The notes: generated from the letters alone by a model not told the origin. A DNA stretch of 64,000 nt from JBEKIK01 sp963838495 (GCA_963838495.1 CAWIRC010000004.1:558001-622000), one strand, 5' to 3'; shown: positions 26,481 to 35,356, counted from the first letter of the stretch. A program made the numbers and translations.

Positions 26481-29096
26481 TTACACATTATCCTTCCCGG
26501 GCGGCGATTTGAATATCCAGCCGAAACCGACCACCATCAATAATAACGCCAGCACGGCAAAGGCGATCAAGGCTGGGTAATTATGCTGCGGTAAGCGCAT
26601 TTCGGTGCCAATCGGCAAACTGCGGGGGGGCCTAAGCCTGTCAGAATTCAATTCGAACAACGAAGCTGCTTTATCCTCTGAACCTAACTCGGTTTTGGCA
26701 ATATCGCCCAATGTCGTATTCGACTTAACCTGTTCGGTTTTATCTCCGGGAAGATTAAGAGTCATCCCGGCGGGAATCGGCACGTGGCGCTTAAGCAGTT
26801 GGGAATTGATGTCAAAGATTTCAGCCGCATAATTATTTACATCTTTTTCCGCCGCCTTTTCACCCAGTTCTTGCTTAGCCAGCGCAGTGATTTGATCCGA
26901 AAGAGTTCCTTCGGCCGCAACCGCCGCTCGTCTATACTGCCAGGTCGTCAGATTTTCGGTTATGCGGTCAAAATAAGGGAACGAAAGAAAGGCGATGATC
27001 ACGCCTGCTAGAGTGCCTCCGGCTATATAGCCCGTGGAAAACAACACTCCGGAACTCATTTCCGACTCCAATTCACTGGCTTGCCTTGCGCCTTTTTTTC
27101 GAGTTGATTTCTCAACGATATATCGGACCAATCCGCCGACAAAGATGGGGGCCGACGTGGAAAGCGGCAGATACACGCCCACCGCAAAAGGCAACGAGGA
27201 GACGCCGCACAGTTCCATTACAATCGCAATCGATACGCCTAAGAGCACCAGAACCCAAGGCAATTTTTGCTTCAAAATGCCGTCGGTTATCATGGCGAAC
27301 ATTTCCGCCTGCGGAGGATGGAATTTCATTACTTCCGTGCCGTCGTCGCGGCGGGAAAGTACGCCATTGATGCCCGGATCGACTAAATAGCGTATCTGTC
27401 CCTGATCGTCAACCAGATATTTTCCCGGCGGCATGCGTTCCGGGTTTCCCTCCACGGCATGCCAAACGTAATACAATTTTTTATCACTCGGCGCCTGTTC
27501 CTGCTTGGCGTGCTCTTGGAGATAAACCATATCCAGCGGCATTGCAGGCCGGGGGATGTTTCTGCTCGAATATACCGTGCCCGCCTGATTGAGAACCAGC
27601 AGGATTACGCCGATGACAAGAGCTGACGAAATCGTGCCCACGAGAATGCTCAATTGTTGATATTTCGGCGTTGAACCTACAAGGAAACCCGTTTTTAGAT
27701 CCTGCGAAGTGGTGCCGCCGTTGGATGAAGCAATGCATACTACCGCGGCCACAGACAGGGCAATCAGCCGGTGCGAGGCGTCAGTCCAGCCCAGCACAAG
27801 GAAAATAAGGCAGGTCAATAGCAGCGTGGCGATGGTCATACCGGATATTGGATTAGATGACGAGCCGATTTCGCCCGTAAGCCGCGATGAAACAGTGACG
27901 AAAAGGAATCCAAAAAGCACCATGAGCACGGCCGCGCACAGATTAGTCCAATTCAAAAGCGCCGCCGACGTGAAACTGCCCCCGGCCTGGGGATCCAAAC
28001 CCATAAAGATCCAAATAGCCAGAACCAACAGAATGGAGCCGACCAGCACGACCCAAAGACGAATGTCGCGATCGGTGCGTCGGACCGCACCACCGGCCGA
28101 ACTCACAGCGCTTTTCATCTCGCGCAATCCGGAAACAAGAGAAGAAAAAATCAACGGCAATGCCCGGCAAAGGCTGATTATCCCGCCCATGGCCACGGCC
28201 CCGGCCCCAACGTATTTCACATACTTTTCGTAAATTTGATGGGCGTCCATCGAACTGATCAGTGTTGTGGCGGGGAACACAGCTTCTCCCAATTTATCGC
28301 CGAAAAATTTTATGGCCGGAATCAGAACGAAGGCCTGCAATATGCCACCCGCGATCATTATGCAGGAAATCCGCGTGCCGATAATGTAGCCCACGCCCAG
28401 AAGCGCAGGATCGGCGTCCATTGCGGGCGTGGCGCCTTGAAACCAATCGAGCGTCCGGCTTACGGAGTCCTTCCATAGTTTGAACGACCTCGTCAAAAAC
28501 TGAAATATGAAGGCCAGACCGAATCCGATGAACACGGTTTTGGCGGTTGAACCGCCGGTTTCGCCGATCACGAGCACGTCGGCGCAGGCCGTGCCTTCGG
28601 GATATTTTAATGTTCCATGCTGTTTGACGATGAACGCCCGGCGAAGAGGGATCATCATCAAGATGCCCAACATACCTCCCAGGATCGCAACCACCATCAC
28701 CCGGGTAATCTCCATCTCAAATCCAAGGATCATCACCGCGGGCATGGTGATGCCCACGCCAAAGGCGATCGATTCACCGGCCGAGCCGGTGGTCTGCACG
28801 ATGTTGTTTTCCAAGATGGTTGCCCGGCGTACGCCGAACATTTTAGAAAAACCACGAAATAATGTAATCGCCAGCACCGCCACGGGAATCGAGGCCGAAA
28901 TTGTCATGCCCGCCCTCAACACCAGATATAGCGAAGACGCCCCGAAGATGATCCCCAGCACAGCCCCGACTAGCACGGCCGACCAGGTGAACTCGGGTAT
29001 GATTTTGTCGTCCGGGATATAAGGTTTATGGGCGGGAACGTTGGCCGCAGTTGTGCGAATGTTGGAAGGAGTAGGATTAGGCGGGGGATTAGGCAT
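26481..29096 (-). CDS. OPT-family transporter with two LysM-like modules before the last helix
   Basis: 871 residues from the ATG at 29096 (an upstream TTG is less likely). The membrane region, with about 16 helices, has OPT/YSL features: VLRAGMTISASIPVAVLAI, NNIVQTTGSAGESIAFG, KYPEGTACADVL, SSNGGTTSQDLKTGFLVG and GVYLPLSTSAPIFVGG. OPT proteins import oligopeptides or metal chelates with protons. Unusual: between the penultimate and last helix (residues about 725-837, bases 26586-26924) are two LysM-like units, TLSDQITALAKQELG to AGMTLNLPG and TLGDIAKTELG to GTEMRLP. LysM domains bind peptidoglycan or chitin-type sugars. This suggests a cell-wall-linked peptide importer; the side of the membrane on which the insert lies is not determined. 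Confidence 0.85.
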   Translation of the reverse strand: MPNPPPNPTPSNIRTTAANVPAHKPYIPDDKIIPEFTWSAVLVGAVLGIIFGASSLYLVLRAGMTISASIPVAVLAITLFRGFSKMFGVRRATILENNIVQTTGSAGESIAFGVGITMPAVMILGFEMEITRVMVVAILGGMLGILMMIPLRRAFIVKQHGTLKYPEGTACADVLVIGETGGSTAKTVFIGFGLAFIFQFLTRSFKLWKDSVSRTLDWFQGATPAMDADPALLGVGYIIGTRISCIMIAGGILQAFVLIPAIKFFGDKLGEAVFPATTLISSMDAHQIYEKYVKYVGAGAVAMGGIISLCRALPLIFSSLVSGLREMKSAVSSAGGAVRRTDRDIRLWVVLVGSILLVLAIWIFMGLDPQAGGSFTSAALLNWTNLCAAVLMVLFGFLFVTVSSRLTGEIGSSSNPISGMTIATLLLTCLIFLVLGWTDASHRLIALSVAAVVCIASSNGGTTSQDLKTGFLVGSTPKYQQLSILVGTISSALVIGVILLVLNQAGTVYSSRNIPRPAMPLDMVYLQEHAKQEQAPSDKKLYYVWHAVEGNPERMPPGKYLVDDQGQIRYLVDPGINGVLSRRDDGTEVMKFHPPQAEMFAMITDGILKQKLPWVLVLLGVSIAIVMELCGVSSLPFAVGVYLPLSTSAPIFVGGLVRYIVEKSTRKKGARQASELESEMSSGVLFSTGYIAGGTLAGVIIAFLSFPYFDRITENLTTWQYRRAAVAAEGTLSDQITALAKQELGEKAAEKDVNNYAAEIFDINSQLLKRHVPIPAGMTLNLPGDKTEQVKSNTTLGDIAKTELGSEDKAASLFELNSDRLRPPRSLPIGTEMRLPQHNYPALIAFAVLALLLMVVGFGWIFKSPPGKDNV

Positions 29097-29256
29097 ATAA
29101 ACACCATTTGCTTGCAAAAACAGCGTAAAATACCGCCTAATTAAACGCGAAATGCCCCGATTAGACAAGGGCTATTATTATCGGGCGAATTATCGCAAAA
29201 AGACAATGGATTTTGCGCGATCAACGGTCGCGGCCGTATGAAATTTAGATCGCCGC

Positions 29257-30447
29257 CTATGACCTGGTCGCGGCCAGGGCCTTTTCGGCCAGTAGCTTGC
29301 CGGCCTGGCGGCACTGGTCCAAAATCTCCGGCGTGGGACGATATTTTGCCCGGATCGGCTCGTGGACTATCTCCCAGCCGATGTTGCGCAACTGCTGTTC
29401 CACGTTTTCCACGCCGCCTTTTCCCCAGCCGTACGAGCCGAAGGCAAAACAACATTTTCCCCGCGGCTTGAGCCCTTCCAGATAGCAGAGTGCAGCGGCG
29501 GCGGCCGGCATCATGTTGTGATTGAGTGTGGGCGAACCAAAGGCGATTGCGGCGGCATCTAGAACCTCGGTCGCCAACCGGGTAAGATTCGTGCGGCGAA
29601 GATGAATCAATTTCACCTGCACGCCGGTGAGCACCGCGCCCTCCAAGATGGCCTGAGCCATCGCGCCGGTGTTCTCCCACATGGTGTCGTAAACCACGAG
29701 CACCTTGGGCCGGGGCGTAAAGTCCATCCACTGCCGATAAGCGGCCAAAATCTCGCCGACGTGACGCCGCCAAATTACCCCATGGCTCGGGGCAATAATT
29801 TCAATATCCAAATCCTTGATTTTTTCCAGGCAGGCCTTCACCGATTTGCCGTATGGCATGATGATGTTCGCGTAATAAGTCTTGGCCTCTTCCATAACCG
29901 TGTCCAGCGGCGACTCGTCGTCGAACCGCTCCGCGCTGGCGTAGTGCTGGCCGAAAGCGTCCATGGAAAAAAGCAATTTTTCCTCCGGGACGTAAGTAAA
30001 CATCGACTCCGGCCAGTGGACCATAGGCGTTTCGATGAAGCGGAGCGTTCGCCGCCCCAGCGAAATCGCGTCGCCGGTGGCGACGATCCGCATTTTCCAG
30101 GCGGATGTGTCGTAGTTTTCGGCGAGAATCTCGGCGCATTTTTTATCGCAGACCAGCTCAGCTCGGGTTGTTGCGGCCAGCACACGGGGCAACGCGCCGC
30201 TGTGATCCGGCTCGGCATGGTTGCAGACCACGTAATCTATTTTTTCCAAGGGGCAGAGGGCCAAGATTTTCCCCAGCAGGTCGTCGGCAAAAGGGGCTTT
30301 TACAGTGTCGATAAGAGCGGCCTTTTCATCGCGGACCAAATAGGCGTTATATGTTGAGCCGCGTTCGGAGTCGTAACTATGAAAATCGCGGATCGTCCAG
30401 TCAACATAACCCACCCAGTCGATGTTTTCGCGAAGCGTGATGTTCAT
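29257..30447 (-). CDS. Flavodiiron protein (FprA type)
   Basis: 396 residues: a metallo-beta-lactamase-like diiron domain (about 1-245) and a flavodoxin domain (about 248-390, VLVVYDTMWENTGAMAQ). All diiron ligands are present: H77, E79, D81 and H82 in HAEPDH, H144, D163 in SMDAFG, and H222 in APSHG. Such proteins reduce O2 to water or NO to N2O in the cytoplasm. There is no rubredoxin domain, so an external electron donor is needed. It lies upstream of a run of redox and metal genes, all on the minus strand, ending with Fur. Confidence 0.93.
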   Translation of the reverse strand: MNITLRENIDWVGYVDWTIRDFHSYDSERGSTYNAYLVRDEKAALIDTVKAPFADDLLGKILALCPLEKIDYVVCNHAEPDHSGALPRVLAATTRAELVCDKKCAEILAENYDTSAWKMRIVATGDAISLGRRTLRFIETPMVHWPESMFTYVPEEKLLFSMDAFGQHYASAERFDDESPLDTVMEEAKTYYANIIMPYGKSVKACLEKIKDLDIEIIAPSHGVIWRRHVGEILAAYRQWMDFTPRPKVLVVYDTMWENTGAMAQAILEGAVLTGVQVKLIHLRRTNLTRLATEVLDAAAIAFGSPTLNHNMMPAAAAALCYLEGLKPRGKCCFAFGSYGWGKGGVENVEQQLRNIGWEIVHEPIRAKYRPTPEILDQCRQAGKLLAEKALAATRS

Positions 30448-30504
30448 AGGCTGGAGGCAGGAGACCGGAGGCTAGTACACCACCACGGCTAATTTTGTGA
30501 TTCA

Positions 30505-30560
30505 GTTGGGGCGATAGTTGTACTGTCGCCCCGGGCTGGCAGTACAACTGCCAGCCCAAC
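30505..30560. repeat. Double GTTGGGGCGA/CAGCCCAAC palindrome
   Basis: Two adjoining hairpins: GGGGCGATAGT with its complement (30508-30532) and GGGCTGGCAGT with its complement (30533-30557). Same family as the palindromes at 48918, 50678, 41402, 56647, 59061 and 61416. Confidence 0.7.
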
Positions 30561-30630
30561 ATCCACATATTTAATTGTGGCTGTGTAATAGGGGTATGCA
30601 ACTGTAAACTGCGCACGGTAAACTGAAAAT

Positions 30631-31950
30631 CTACTCTTCTAAACGCATCTCATATCCTAAAGAATTCACGGCGGCGGTCAACTGCTGGGGATCGAGATGC
30701 TCACCGGTCACCACCGCCCGGCCTTTTTTCAGATCTACTTCCGCCTTTTGCACCTCGGGAAATTCGCGAATCGTGCGGGCAACCGTTTCCGCACAATGTG
30801 CGCAGGTCATGCCCGTGACGGCGAATTCCAGGCGTTGGGGGCCCGAGCCGGTCGAATCCGCCGCTTTGCCCGAACCCGGCACGTCGGAATCGTCGTCCAA
30901 GACCAAGCCGGCTTCTTTGCGGGGCAAACGAAAATACGAAAAGCCGATTACCGCCAAAAGCACGAGGGCCCAAAAGGCCGAGATCCAGCCGCCTTCGTGC
31001 GTGTGCGGATGGACGTGGCTGTCGAGCTGAGGCAAGGCATATGGAACAAAAGAAAAAATCCAATCTAACAAGAGCCCGCAGCCGACGGCGCTGACGACGA
31101 TGGTTATTAAATATAAAATGGATGTCCGCCGGCCCATCAATTTCCAAGTCGTGGTGATGGTGGCGGCGTTGGTGGCCGGCCCGGAGATCAAAAACGCCAA
31201 GGCCGCGCCGGGTGAAGCGCCCAAGTGGATCAGGCCGGCGGCGATAGGGATCGAAGCCGCGGCACAGACGTAAATCGGCACGCCGATGGCCATCATTATC
31301 AGGATCGAGCCGATACCTCCGCCCAGATACGCCCGCCAGGAATCGCCGGGAATAAAAACGCCAATCGCCCCGGCCACGATTACGCCCAAAAGCAGCGCGG
31401 CGCCGATATCGCGTGGCAGGGTCATAAATCCGTAATGCAAGGACCGCCAAACAAAATTGTGCGACTGCTTGTCGGCGCAGCAGGGTTCATTGCAGGCACG
31501 GCTGTTTCCGCCTGCGGAATCTTCCCCGCCGTCTTGTTCGCCGAAAAGTTGAACCAATCCCCCGCCGATCAGGCCGGTAATAAAGGCGGCGATCGGCCGG
31601 AACACGGCGAATACAGGTCCCAAAAGCGCGTAGGTAATGGCGATGCTGTCCACGCCGGTTTGCGGAGTGGAAAGCAGAAAGGACGTGGTGGCCGCCCGGC
31701 TGGCCCCGTGCCGTCGGATCGAGGCGGCAACAGGTATCACCCCGCAGGAACAAAGCGGCAATGGCACGCCCAACAGCGCCGCCTTGATCACGGGCCCAAA
31801 ACCGCGCCGGCCCAAGTGCCGCTCAATCCACTCCGGCGAGAAACATACCGATAATATCCCCGCCGCCAGGAACCCGAATAACAAATACGGCGCCATCTGG
31901 CCCAACACCAGCCAACTTGCAGACACAACTTTTACAAAGACGTCGATCAT
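30631..31950 (-). CDS. Heavy-metal permease with C-terminal HMA domain (SO_0444-type Cu/Zn efflux)
   Basis: 439 residues. Two four-helix bundles of the DUF318/ArsP permease family, with the diagnostic LPLCSCGVIPVA in the first half and ISGPATNAATITTTWK in the second. A Cys-rich linker (ACNEPCCADK) lies between them. The last 70 residues form a heavy-metal-associated domain with the CxxC site GMTCAHCAETVART. This arrangement matches efflux permeases of the SO_0444 type; the metal is most likely copper or zinc. A cluster of histidines (HVHPHTHEGG) in a loop could also bind metal. Neighbours are the flavodiiron protein and peroxiredoxin genes. Confidence 0.85.
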   Translation of the reverse strand: MIDVFVKVVSASWLVLGQMAPYLLFGFLAAGILSVCFSPEWIERHLGRRGFGPVIKAALLGVPLPLCSCGVIPVAASIRRHGASRAATTSFLLSTPQTGVDSIAITYALLGPVFAVFRPIAAFITGLIGGGLVQLFGEQDGGEDSAGGNSRACNEPCCADKQSHNFVWRSLHYGFMTLPRDIGAALLLGVIVAGAIGVFIPGDSWRAYLGGGIGSILIMMAIGVPIYVCAAASIPIAAGLIHLGASPGAALAFLISGPATNAATITTTWKLMGRRTSILYLITIVVSAVGCGLLLDWIFSFVPYALPQLDSHVHPHTHEGGWISAFWALVLLAVIGFSYFRLPRKEAGLVLDDDSDVPGSGKAADSTGSGPQRLEFAVTGMTCAHCAETVARTIREFPEVQKAEVDLKKGRAVVTGEHLDPQQLTAAVNSLGYEMRLEE

Positions 31951-32014
31951 GAAAAGAGTTATCAGCCTTATGAGGTCCCCACACGGGAGCGTGGGAACCA
32001 GTTGGAAATGTCGA

Positions 32015-32602
32015 TCATGAATGTTTTGCCAGATACTGTGCCACGCCCTCGGCCGTGGGTTTCATGGCTTCTTCGCCTTCGTGCCAATTGGCCGGGCAGA
32101 CGTCGCCGTGCTGTTCGTGGAACTGGAGGGCGTCAAGGGTGCGCAGGGCCTCGTCCACGCTGCGGCCGATGGGCAAATCGTTAATCAGCGCGTGTCGAAC
32201 TTTTCCCTCTTTGTCGATGAGGAACAGCCCGCGCAGGGCAACGCCGCCTTCCAAAAGCACGCCGTAATCCCTGGAAATGCTCTTGGTAAGGTCCGAGATC
32301 AATGGATAACGGATCTGGCCTATGCCGCCTTCTTTGCGGGGCGTGTTTTTCCACGCCAGGTGGGTAAAATGCGAATCCACGCTTGCGCCGAGCACCTGGG
32401 CGTTCTTCCGCTGGAATTTGTCCAGAGCGGCGTCAAAGGCGATGATTTCCGAGGGGCAAACAAAGGTGAAATCCAAGGGATAGAAAAACAAGATCACGTA
32501 CTTGCCGCGATACGACGAAAGTTTCAGCTCCTTGAAAGAGTTGTCCGGCATCACGGCAGTGGCGGTAAAATCAGGGGCCTCTTTGGTCACTAAAGTACAC
32601 AT
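32015..32602 (-). CDS. Two-cysteine peroxiredoxin (AhpC/Prx1 type)
   Basis: 195 residues from the ATG at 32602, which sits 9 bases after GGAGGA. Peroxidatic Cys49 lies in TFVCPSE, resolving Cys169 in GDVCPANW, as in typical two-cysteine enzymes that reduce H2O2 and organic peroxides. The middle GGVALRGLFLID is characteristic of the Prx1/AhpC group. No ahpF follows, so reduction probably depends on thioredoxin or similar. It stands two genes from Fur on the same strand, which fits peroxide-responsive control. Confidence 0.94.
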   Translation of the reverse strand: MCTLVTKEAPDFTATAVMPDNSFKELKLSSYRGKYVILFFYPLDFTFVCPSEIIAFDAALDKFQRKNAQVLGASVDSHFTHLAWKNTPRKEGGIGQIRYPLISDLTKSISRDYGVLLEGGVALRGLFLIDKEGKVRHALINDLPIGRSVDEALRTLDALQFHEQHGDVCPANWHEGEEAMKPTAEGVAQYLAKHS

Positions 32603-32759
32603 TTTTATTTTCCTCCAGTATTTTTTGGAACAATAGTCCGACAACAAGCCGCAATTGATTATATTATGGCGGGGAAGTCAACCCGCCGCGGAGCCGCAAA
32701 GGACGCCAAGAATTCCGTCCTGTTTCCAAGAACAAAACTCTTTGGATACGGCGTCACCT

Positions 32760-32803
32760 GTTCAATTTGCAATTTGAAATTTGGCAATTGCCAATTTGCG
32801 ATA
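32760..32803. repeat. AAATTGCAAATT repeat downstream of ferritin
   Basis: Inverted arrangement of TTTGCAATTTGAAATTTGG and CAATTGCCAATTTGCG directly after the ferritin stop codon, so it could act as a transcript-end hairpin. Same family as 26275-26316. Confidence 0.55.
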
Positions 32804-32805
32804 AA

Positions 32806-33324
32806 CTATGTCGCAGCCGGGGCAGGGGAGGGGGCCGCGCCCCTTTGGCCGAGCTGCTGGTCGATCATGTACAAGCCCGTGCCGTCGCCGCCCACGAGCT
32901 TCAGTTGGTCAACAATGGTCCGCGCGTTGGACTCCTCCTCGACTTGTTCCTTGACGAACCATTCCAGGAAATCGTGCGAGGCGTGATCTTTCTCGGCATA
33001 AGCCAGATTCGACAAATCATTAATCAAACCCGTAACCTTTTGTTCGTGCTTCAAGGCGTCTTCAAACACGTCCAGGGGCGACTTCCATTCGGTCTTGGGG
33101 GCCTCGATCTGGGTCAACGTCACCCGGCCGTCGCGGTCGTTTATGAAATTGAAGAATTTCATGGCATGACCGAGCTCTTCTCCGGCCTGAACTCGCATCC
33201 ATTGCGCCATGCCCTTGAAACTTTCGGCCTCGAAATACGCCGACATTGATAAATACAGATATTCCGAAAACAATTCAGCGTTGATTTGCTTGTTTAAGGC
33301 TTCCTGAATTTTCGGATTCAACAT
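32806..33324 (-). CDS. Ferritin
   Basis: 172 residues. The second of two near ATGs (33324) is chosen because AAAGGAG lies 7 bases before it; the first would be too close. Non-haem ferritin motifs: NKQINAELFSEYLYLSMS, MRVQAGEELGHAMKFF with the ferroxidase Glu and His, and EWFVKEQVEEESNARTI with further ligands. It stores iron as a 24-mer, and no haem-binding methionine of bacterioferritin is evident. It ends with an Ala/Pro-rich tail. Placed between the peroxiredoxin and Fur genes. Confidence 0.93.
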   Translation of the reverse strand: MLNPKIQEALNKQINAELFSEYLYLSMSAYFEAESFKGMAQWMRVQAGEELGHAMKFFNFINDRDGRVTLTQIEAPKTEWKSPLDVFEDALKHEQKVTGLINDLSNLAYAEKDHASHDFLEWFVKEQVEEESNARTIVDQLKLVGGDGTGLYMIDQQLGQRGAAPSPAPAAT

Positions 33325-33430
33325 GGACATTCTCCTTTTAAAAAATATTGCTTTATCCCAGATATACGGCAATTTACAAATTCCTTGCGTTGGTCCGACG
33401 AACAAACCGCCGCCCCAATATAAAAGTGCC

Positions 33431-33516
33431 GTTGACAAAATGGGATCTGGCTCCCTTTATGAAGCCGGTCCATGTGCAAGTTTACGTCATCGGGAGCCAG
33501 TCCCCATTTTGTCAAC
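33431..33516. repeat. Long palindromic element between ferritin and Fur genes
   Basis: 25-base arms (33431-33455 and 33492-33516) starting GTTGACAAAATGGG pair at 23 positions around a 36-base loop. With clean ends and no coding capacity it resembles a non-autonomous mobile palindrome. It separates the ferritin promoter region from fur. Confidence 0.65.
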
Positions 33517-33572
33517 AACTCAAAAAATCAACGTGGCGAACCAAGACATAAGTTTGAGAACATTACAGGATT

Positions 33573-33974
33573 TCATTTCTTTTGGCGACGCCTGCATTTC
33601 GGACAGACCCCAAAAATCTCCGAGCGGCGGCCGAGAACTTCATAGCCGCACCAATCTTCCTTCCCTTCCTCTGCAGGTACAAGGGGGGGGCCCGGGGCGT
33701 CATCAATCCTCATGCAACATATACATCGCAAATGGTCGTGGTCCTCCATGTTTCCGTCGTAACGCGCCTCGGTGGCGCCAAAATCCAATTTCCGAATCAA
33801 TCCCATCTGGTTTAGCAACTCCAAGTTGCGATACACCGTTCCCAGGCTGATTTTCGGCATCCTTCGCCGTACGATGGCGTAAAGCTTTGCCGCCGTGGGA
33901 TGCGTCCTGAGCTTCCCGAGTTCTTCCAAAATCAGTTTTCGCTGCCGGGTGTTGCGGTGCACATTGCTGCTCAT
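33573..33974 (-). CDS. Fur/PerR-family metal-dependent repressor
   Basis: 133 residues, usual for the family. Winged helix about 1-80 (SLGTVYRNLELLNQMGLI is the recognition-helix signature). Metal and dimer elements: DHDHLRC, a CxxC pair in CICC and a late CPKC pair, suggesting a structural zinc. An 8-base G-run at 33683-33690 is a risk for a length error near residue 95, yet the frame reads through normally. It could sense iron (Fur) or peroxide (PerR); the neighbours, ferritin and peroxiredoxin, fit either. AT-rich sequence upstream at 34005-34030 has a weak palindrome that could be its own operator. Confidence 0.88.
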   Translation of the reverse strand: MSSNVHRNTRQRKLILEELGKLRTHPTAAKLYAIVRRRMPKISLGTVYRNLELLNQMGLIRKLDFGATEARYDGNMEDHDHLRCICCMRIDDAPGPPLVPAEEGKEDWCGYEVLGRRSEIFGVCPKCRRRQKK

Positions 33975-34101
33975 GGGTGCGTCATTATTTTCGCCAATTA
34001 ACTCTACTAGTTATTATTACTGATAATTTTTAAAGTCAAGGCTTATGCGGGCTACTTTTTTGAAAAAAAATATTGGTTGCCGCACCACCAAGCAGGGGGG
34101 G

Positions 34102-34416
34102 TCAGCCGATTTCGATCTTGTTGATCTTAACCTGGGTATAAAGCTGGCGATGGCCGGTTTTGCGGCGCGAGTTTTTGCGGCGACGGAATTTTTGCACCAC
34201 CAGTTTCGGACCCTTGGTAAAGGCCACGATTTCGCCCGTGACACTGGCCTTTTTCAGCACCGGTTTGCCGACCTTAAGCCCCTCGTCGTCGCGAAAGGCC
34301 AATACCCGGTCAAATGTGACTTGGTCGCCGGTCGAGGCCTCGCGCAGATCGATATCCAGAATTTGCCCTTCTTCTACTTTAAATTGGCGTCCGCCGTCCG
34401 AAATGATTGCGTACAT
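34102..34416 (-). CDS. rplU: Ribosomal protein L21
   Basis: 104 residues beginning MYAIISDGGRQFKVEEGQ and containing VVQKFRRRKNSRRKTGHRQ, the strongly conserved L21 rRNA-binding segment. Usually rpmA (L27) follows directly; here it does not, and the next gene downstream is fur. In many bacteria rplU follows rng, which is present 1.9 kb away on the same strand. Confidence 0.95.
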   Translation of the reverse strand: MYAIISDGGRQFKVEEGQILDIDLREASTGDQVTFDRVLAFRDDEGLKVGKPVLKKASVTGEIVAFTKGPKLVVQKFRRRKNSRRKTGHRQLYTQVKINKIEIG

Positions 34417-34520
34417 AATGGCATTGTCCTACAGTAATCTGCTAATTGGTAAAGTCACTAGTTTACTCGCCCAGGCCCACTTTTTACAAGTCCCGGCATA
34501 AAAAGTTCGAGTTTTAACGC

Positions 34521-34573
34521 TTGACTGACCGATGCTAATGTTCCATAATGGTATTGTAATAGAACCATTATGG
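34521..34573 (+). promoter_or_regulatory. vapBC promoter with overlapping operator palindrome
   Basis: TTGACT (34521-34526), 17-base spacer, CATAAT (34544-34549). The -10 element lies inside the left arm of an inverted repeat, CCATAATGGT (34543-34552) and ACCATTATGG (34564-34573), spaced by 11 bases. A palindrome over the -10 of a toxin-antitoxin operon is the usual site of antitoxin-dependent autorepression. Confidence 0.7.
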
Positions 34574-34597
34574 TTCCTCCATGGTAATGGCACAAAT

Positions 34598-34840
34598 ATG
34601 TCTAATATAACGGTCAAAAACATTCCGGATGGTCTATATGAACAACTGCGCCAATCGGCCGCCGCCAATCATCGCAGCATCAACAGCGAGATCATCGTCT
34701 GCATCGAAAAGGCCATTCACAATCGGAAAAACGAAGTGGAAACCATCTTGGCCGATGCCCGCAGGTTGCGAGAACGGATAGGCAGGCTTTCAATCAGCGA
34801 TGAAGAGTTCACGGAGGCCAAAAGGGCGGGTCGGCCATGA
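34598..34840 (+). CDS. vapB: Antitoxin, ribbon-helix-helix (FitA/VapB type)
   Basis: 80 residues starting MSNITVKNIPDGLYEQLRQ, the classic ribbon-helix-helix opening in which the first strand binds DNA; RSINSEIIVCIEKAI forms the helices. The C-terminal part (REREIGR-like basic and acidic tail) would wrap around the toxin. The stop codon overlaps the toxin start (ATGA), so the pair is translationally coupled. Confidence 0.85.
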   Translation: MSNITVKNIPDGLYEQLRQSAAANHRSINSEIIVCIEKAIHNRKNEVETILADARRLRERIGRLSISDEEFTEAKRAGRP

Positions 34841-35238
34841 TCGTCGTTGATTCAAACGTCATTGGTTATCTGTTTCTGAAGAATGGGAAAACGGCCCTGG
34901 CGGAGTCGGCTCTGGAAAAAGACCCGACATGGATCTGTCCTCTCTTATGGCGCAGCGAAATCCGAAATGTCTTATCGCTTTACGTGCGAAAAGGACTAAT
35001 TACGCTGGACGACGCACAAGCTGTAATCGAACAAGCGTTGAAGCTGATGGCAGGCCATGAACAGGACGTAAACTCCTCTGACGTGCTGAAGCTCGCCGCG
35101 GAAAGCACCTGCTCGGCATACGATTGCGAGTTCGTTGCATTAGCCAAAGACTTGGGCGTGTCTCTTGTCACCGTAGACAAGCAAATCCTGTCGCAATTCG
35201 CCTACGTGGCAGTCGCACTGGAAAAATACGTGGGGTAG
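34837..35238 (+). CDS. vapC: PIN-domain ribonuclease toxin VapC
   Basis: 133 residues. PIN-domain acidic residues D5 (VVDSN), E41 (WRSEIRN), D96 (SAYDCEFVALA) and D114 (TVDKQI) are all present, so the nuclease should be active. VapC toxins cleave tRNA or rRNA when released from VapB. The pair is on the plus strand, against all neighbours, between rplU and the hydrolase/rng genes. Confidence 0.9.
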   Translation: MIVVDSNVIGYLFLKNGKTALAESALEKDPTWICPLLWRSEIRNVLSLYVRKGLITLDDAQAVIEQALKLMAGHEQDVNSSDVLKLAAESTCSAYDCEFVALAKDLGVSLVTVDKQILSQFAYVAVALEKYVG

Positions 35239-35356
35239 ATTAAGTCCGACCCACGTGGCTGCCTACGGCAGTCGTAGGTCATGCACGTCGTGAATGACTA
35301 TTTACAGGCGATCATTCCAAGACTGTCGGGCACATAGTGCTTGTCCTACCGCTGAC

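Noticed and set aside
34005..34030. Fur or PerR box upstream of fur
   Set aside because: The AT-rich palindrome there matches known boxes too weakly to list as a site; noted only in the fur entry.
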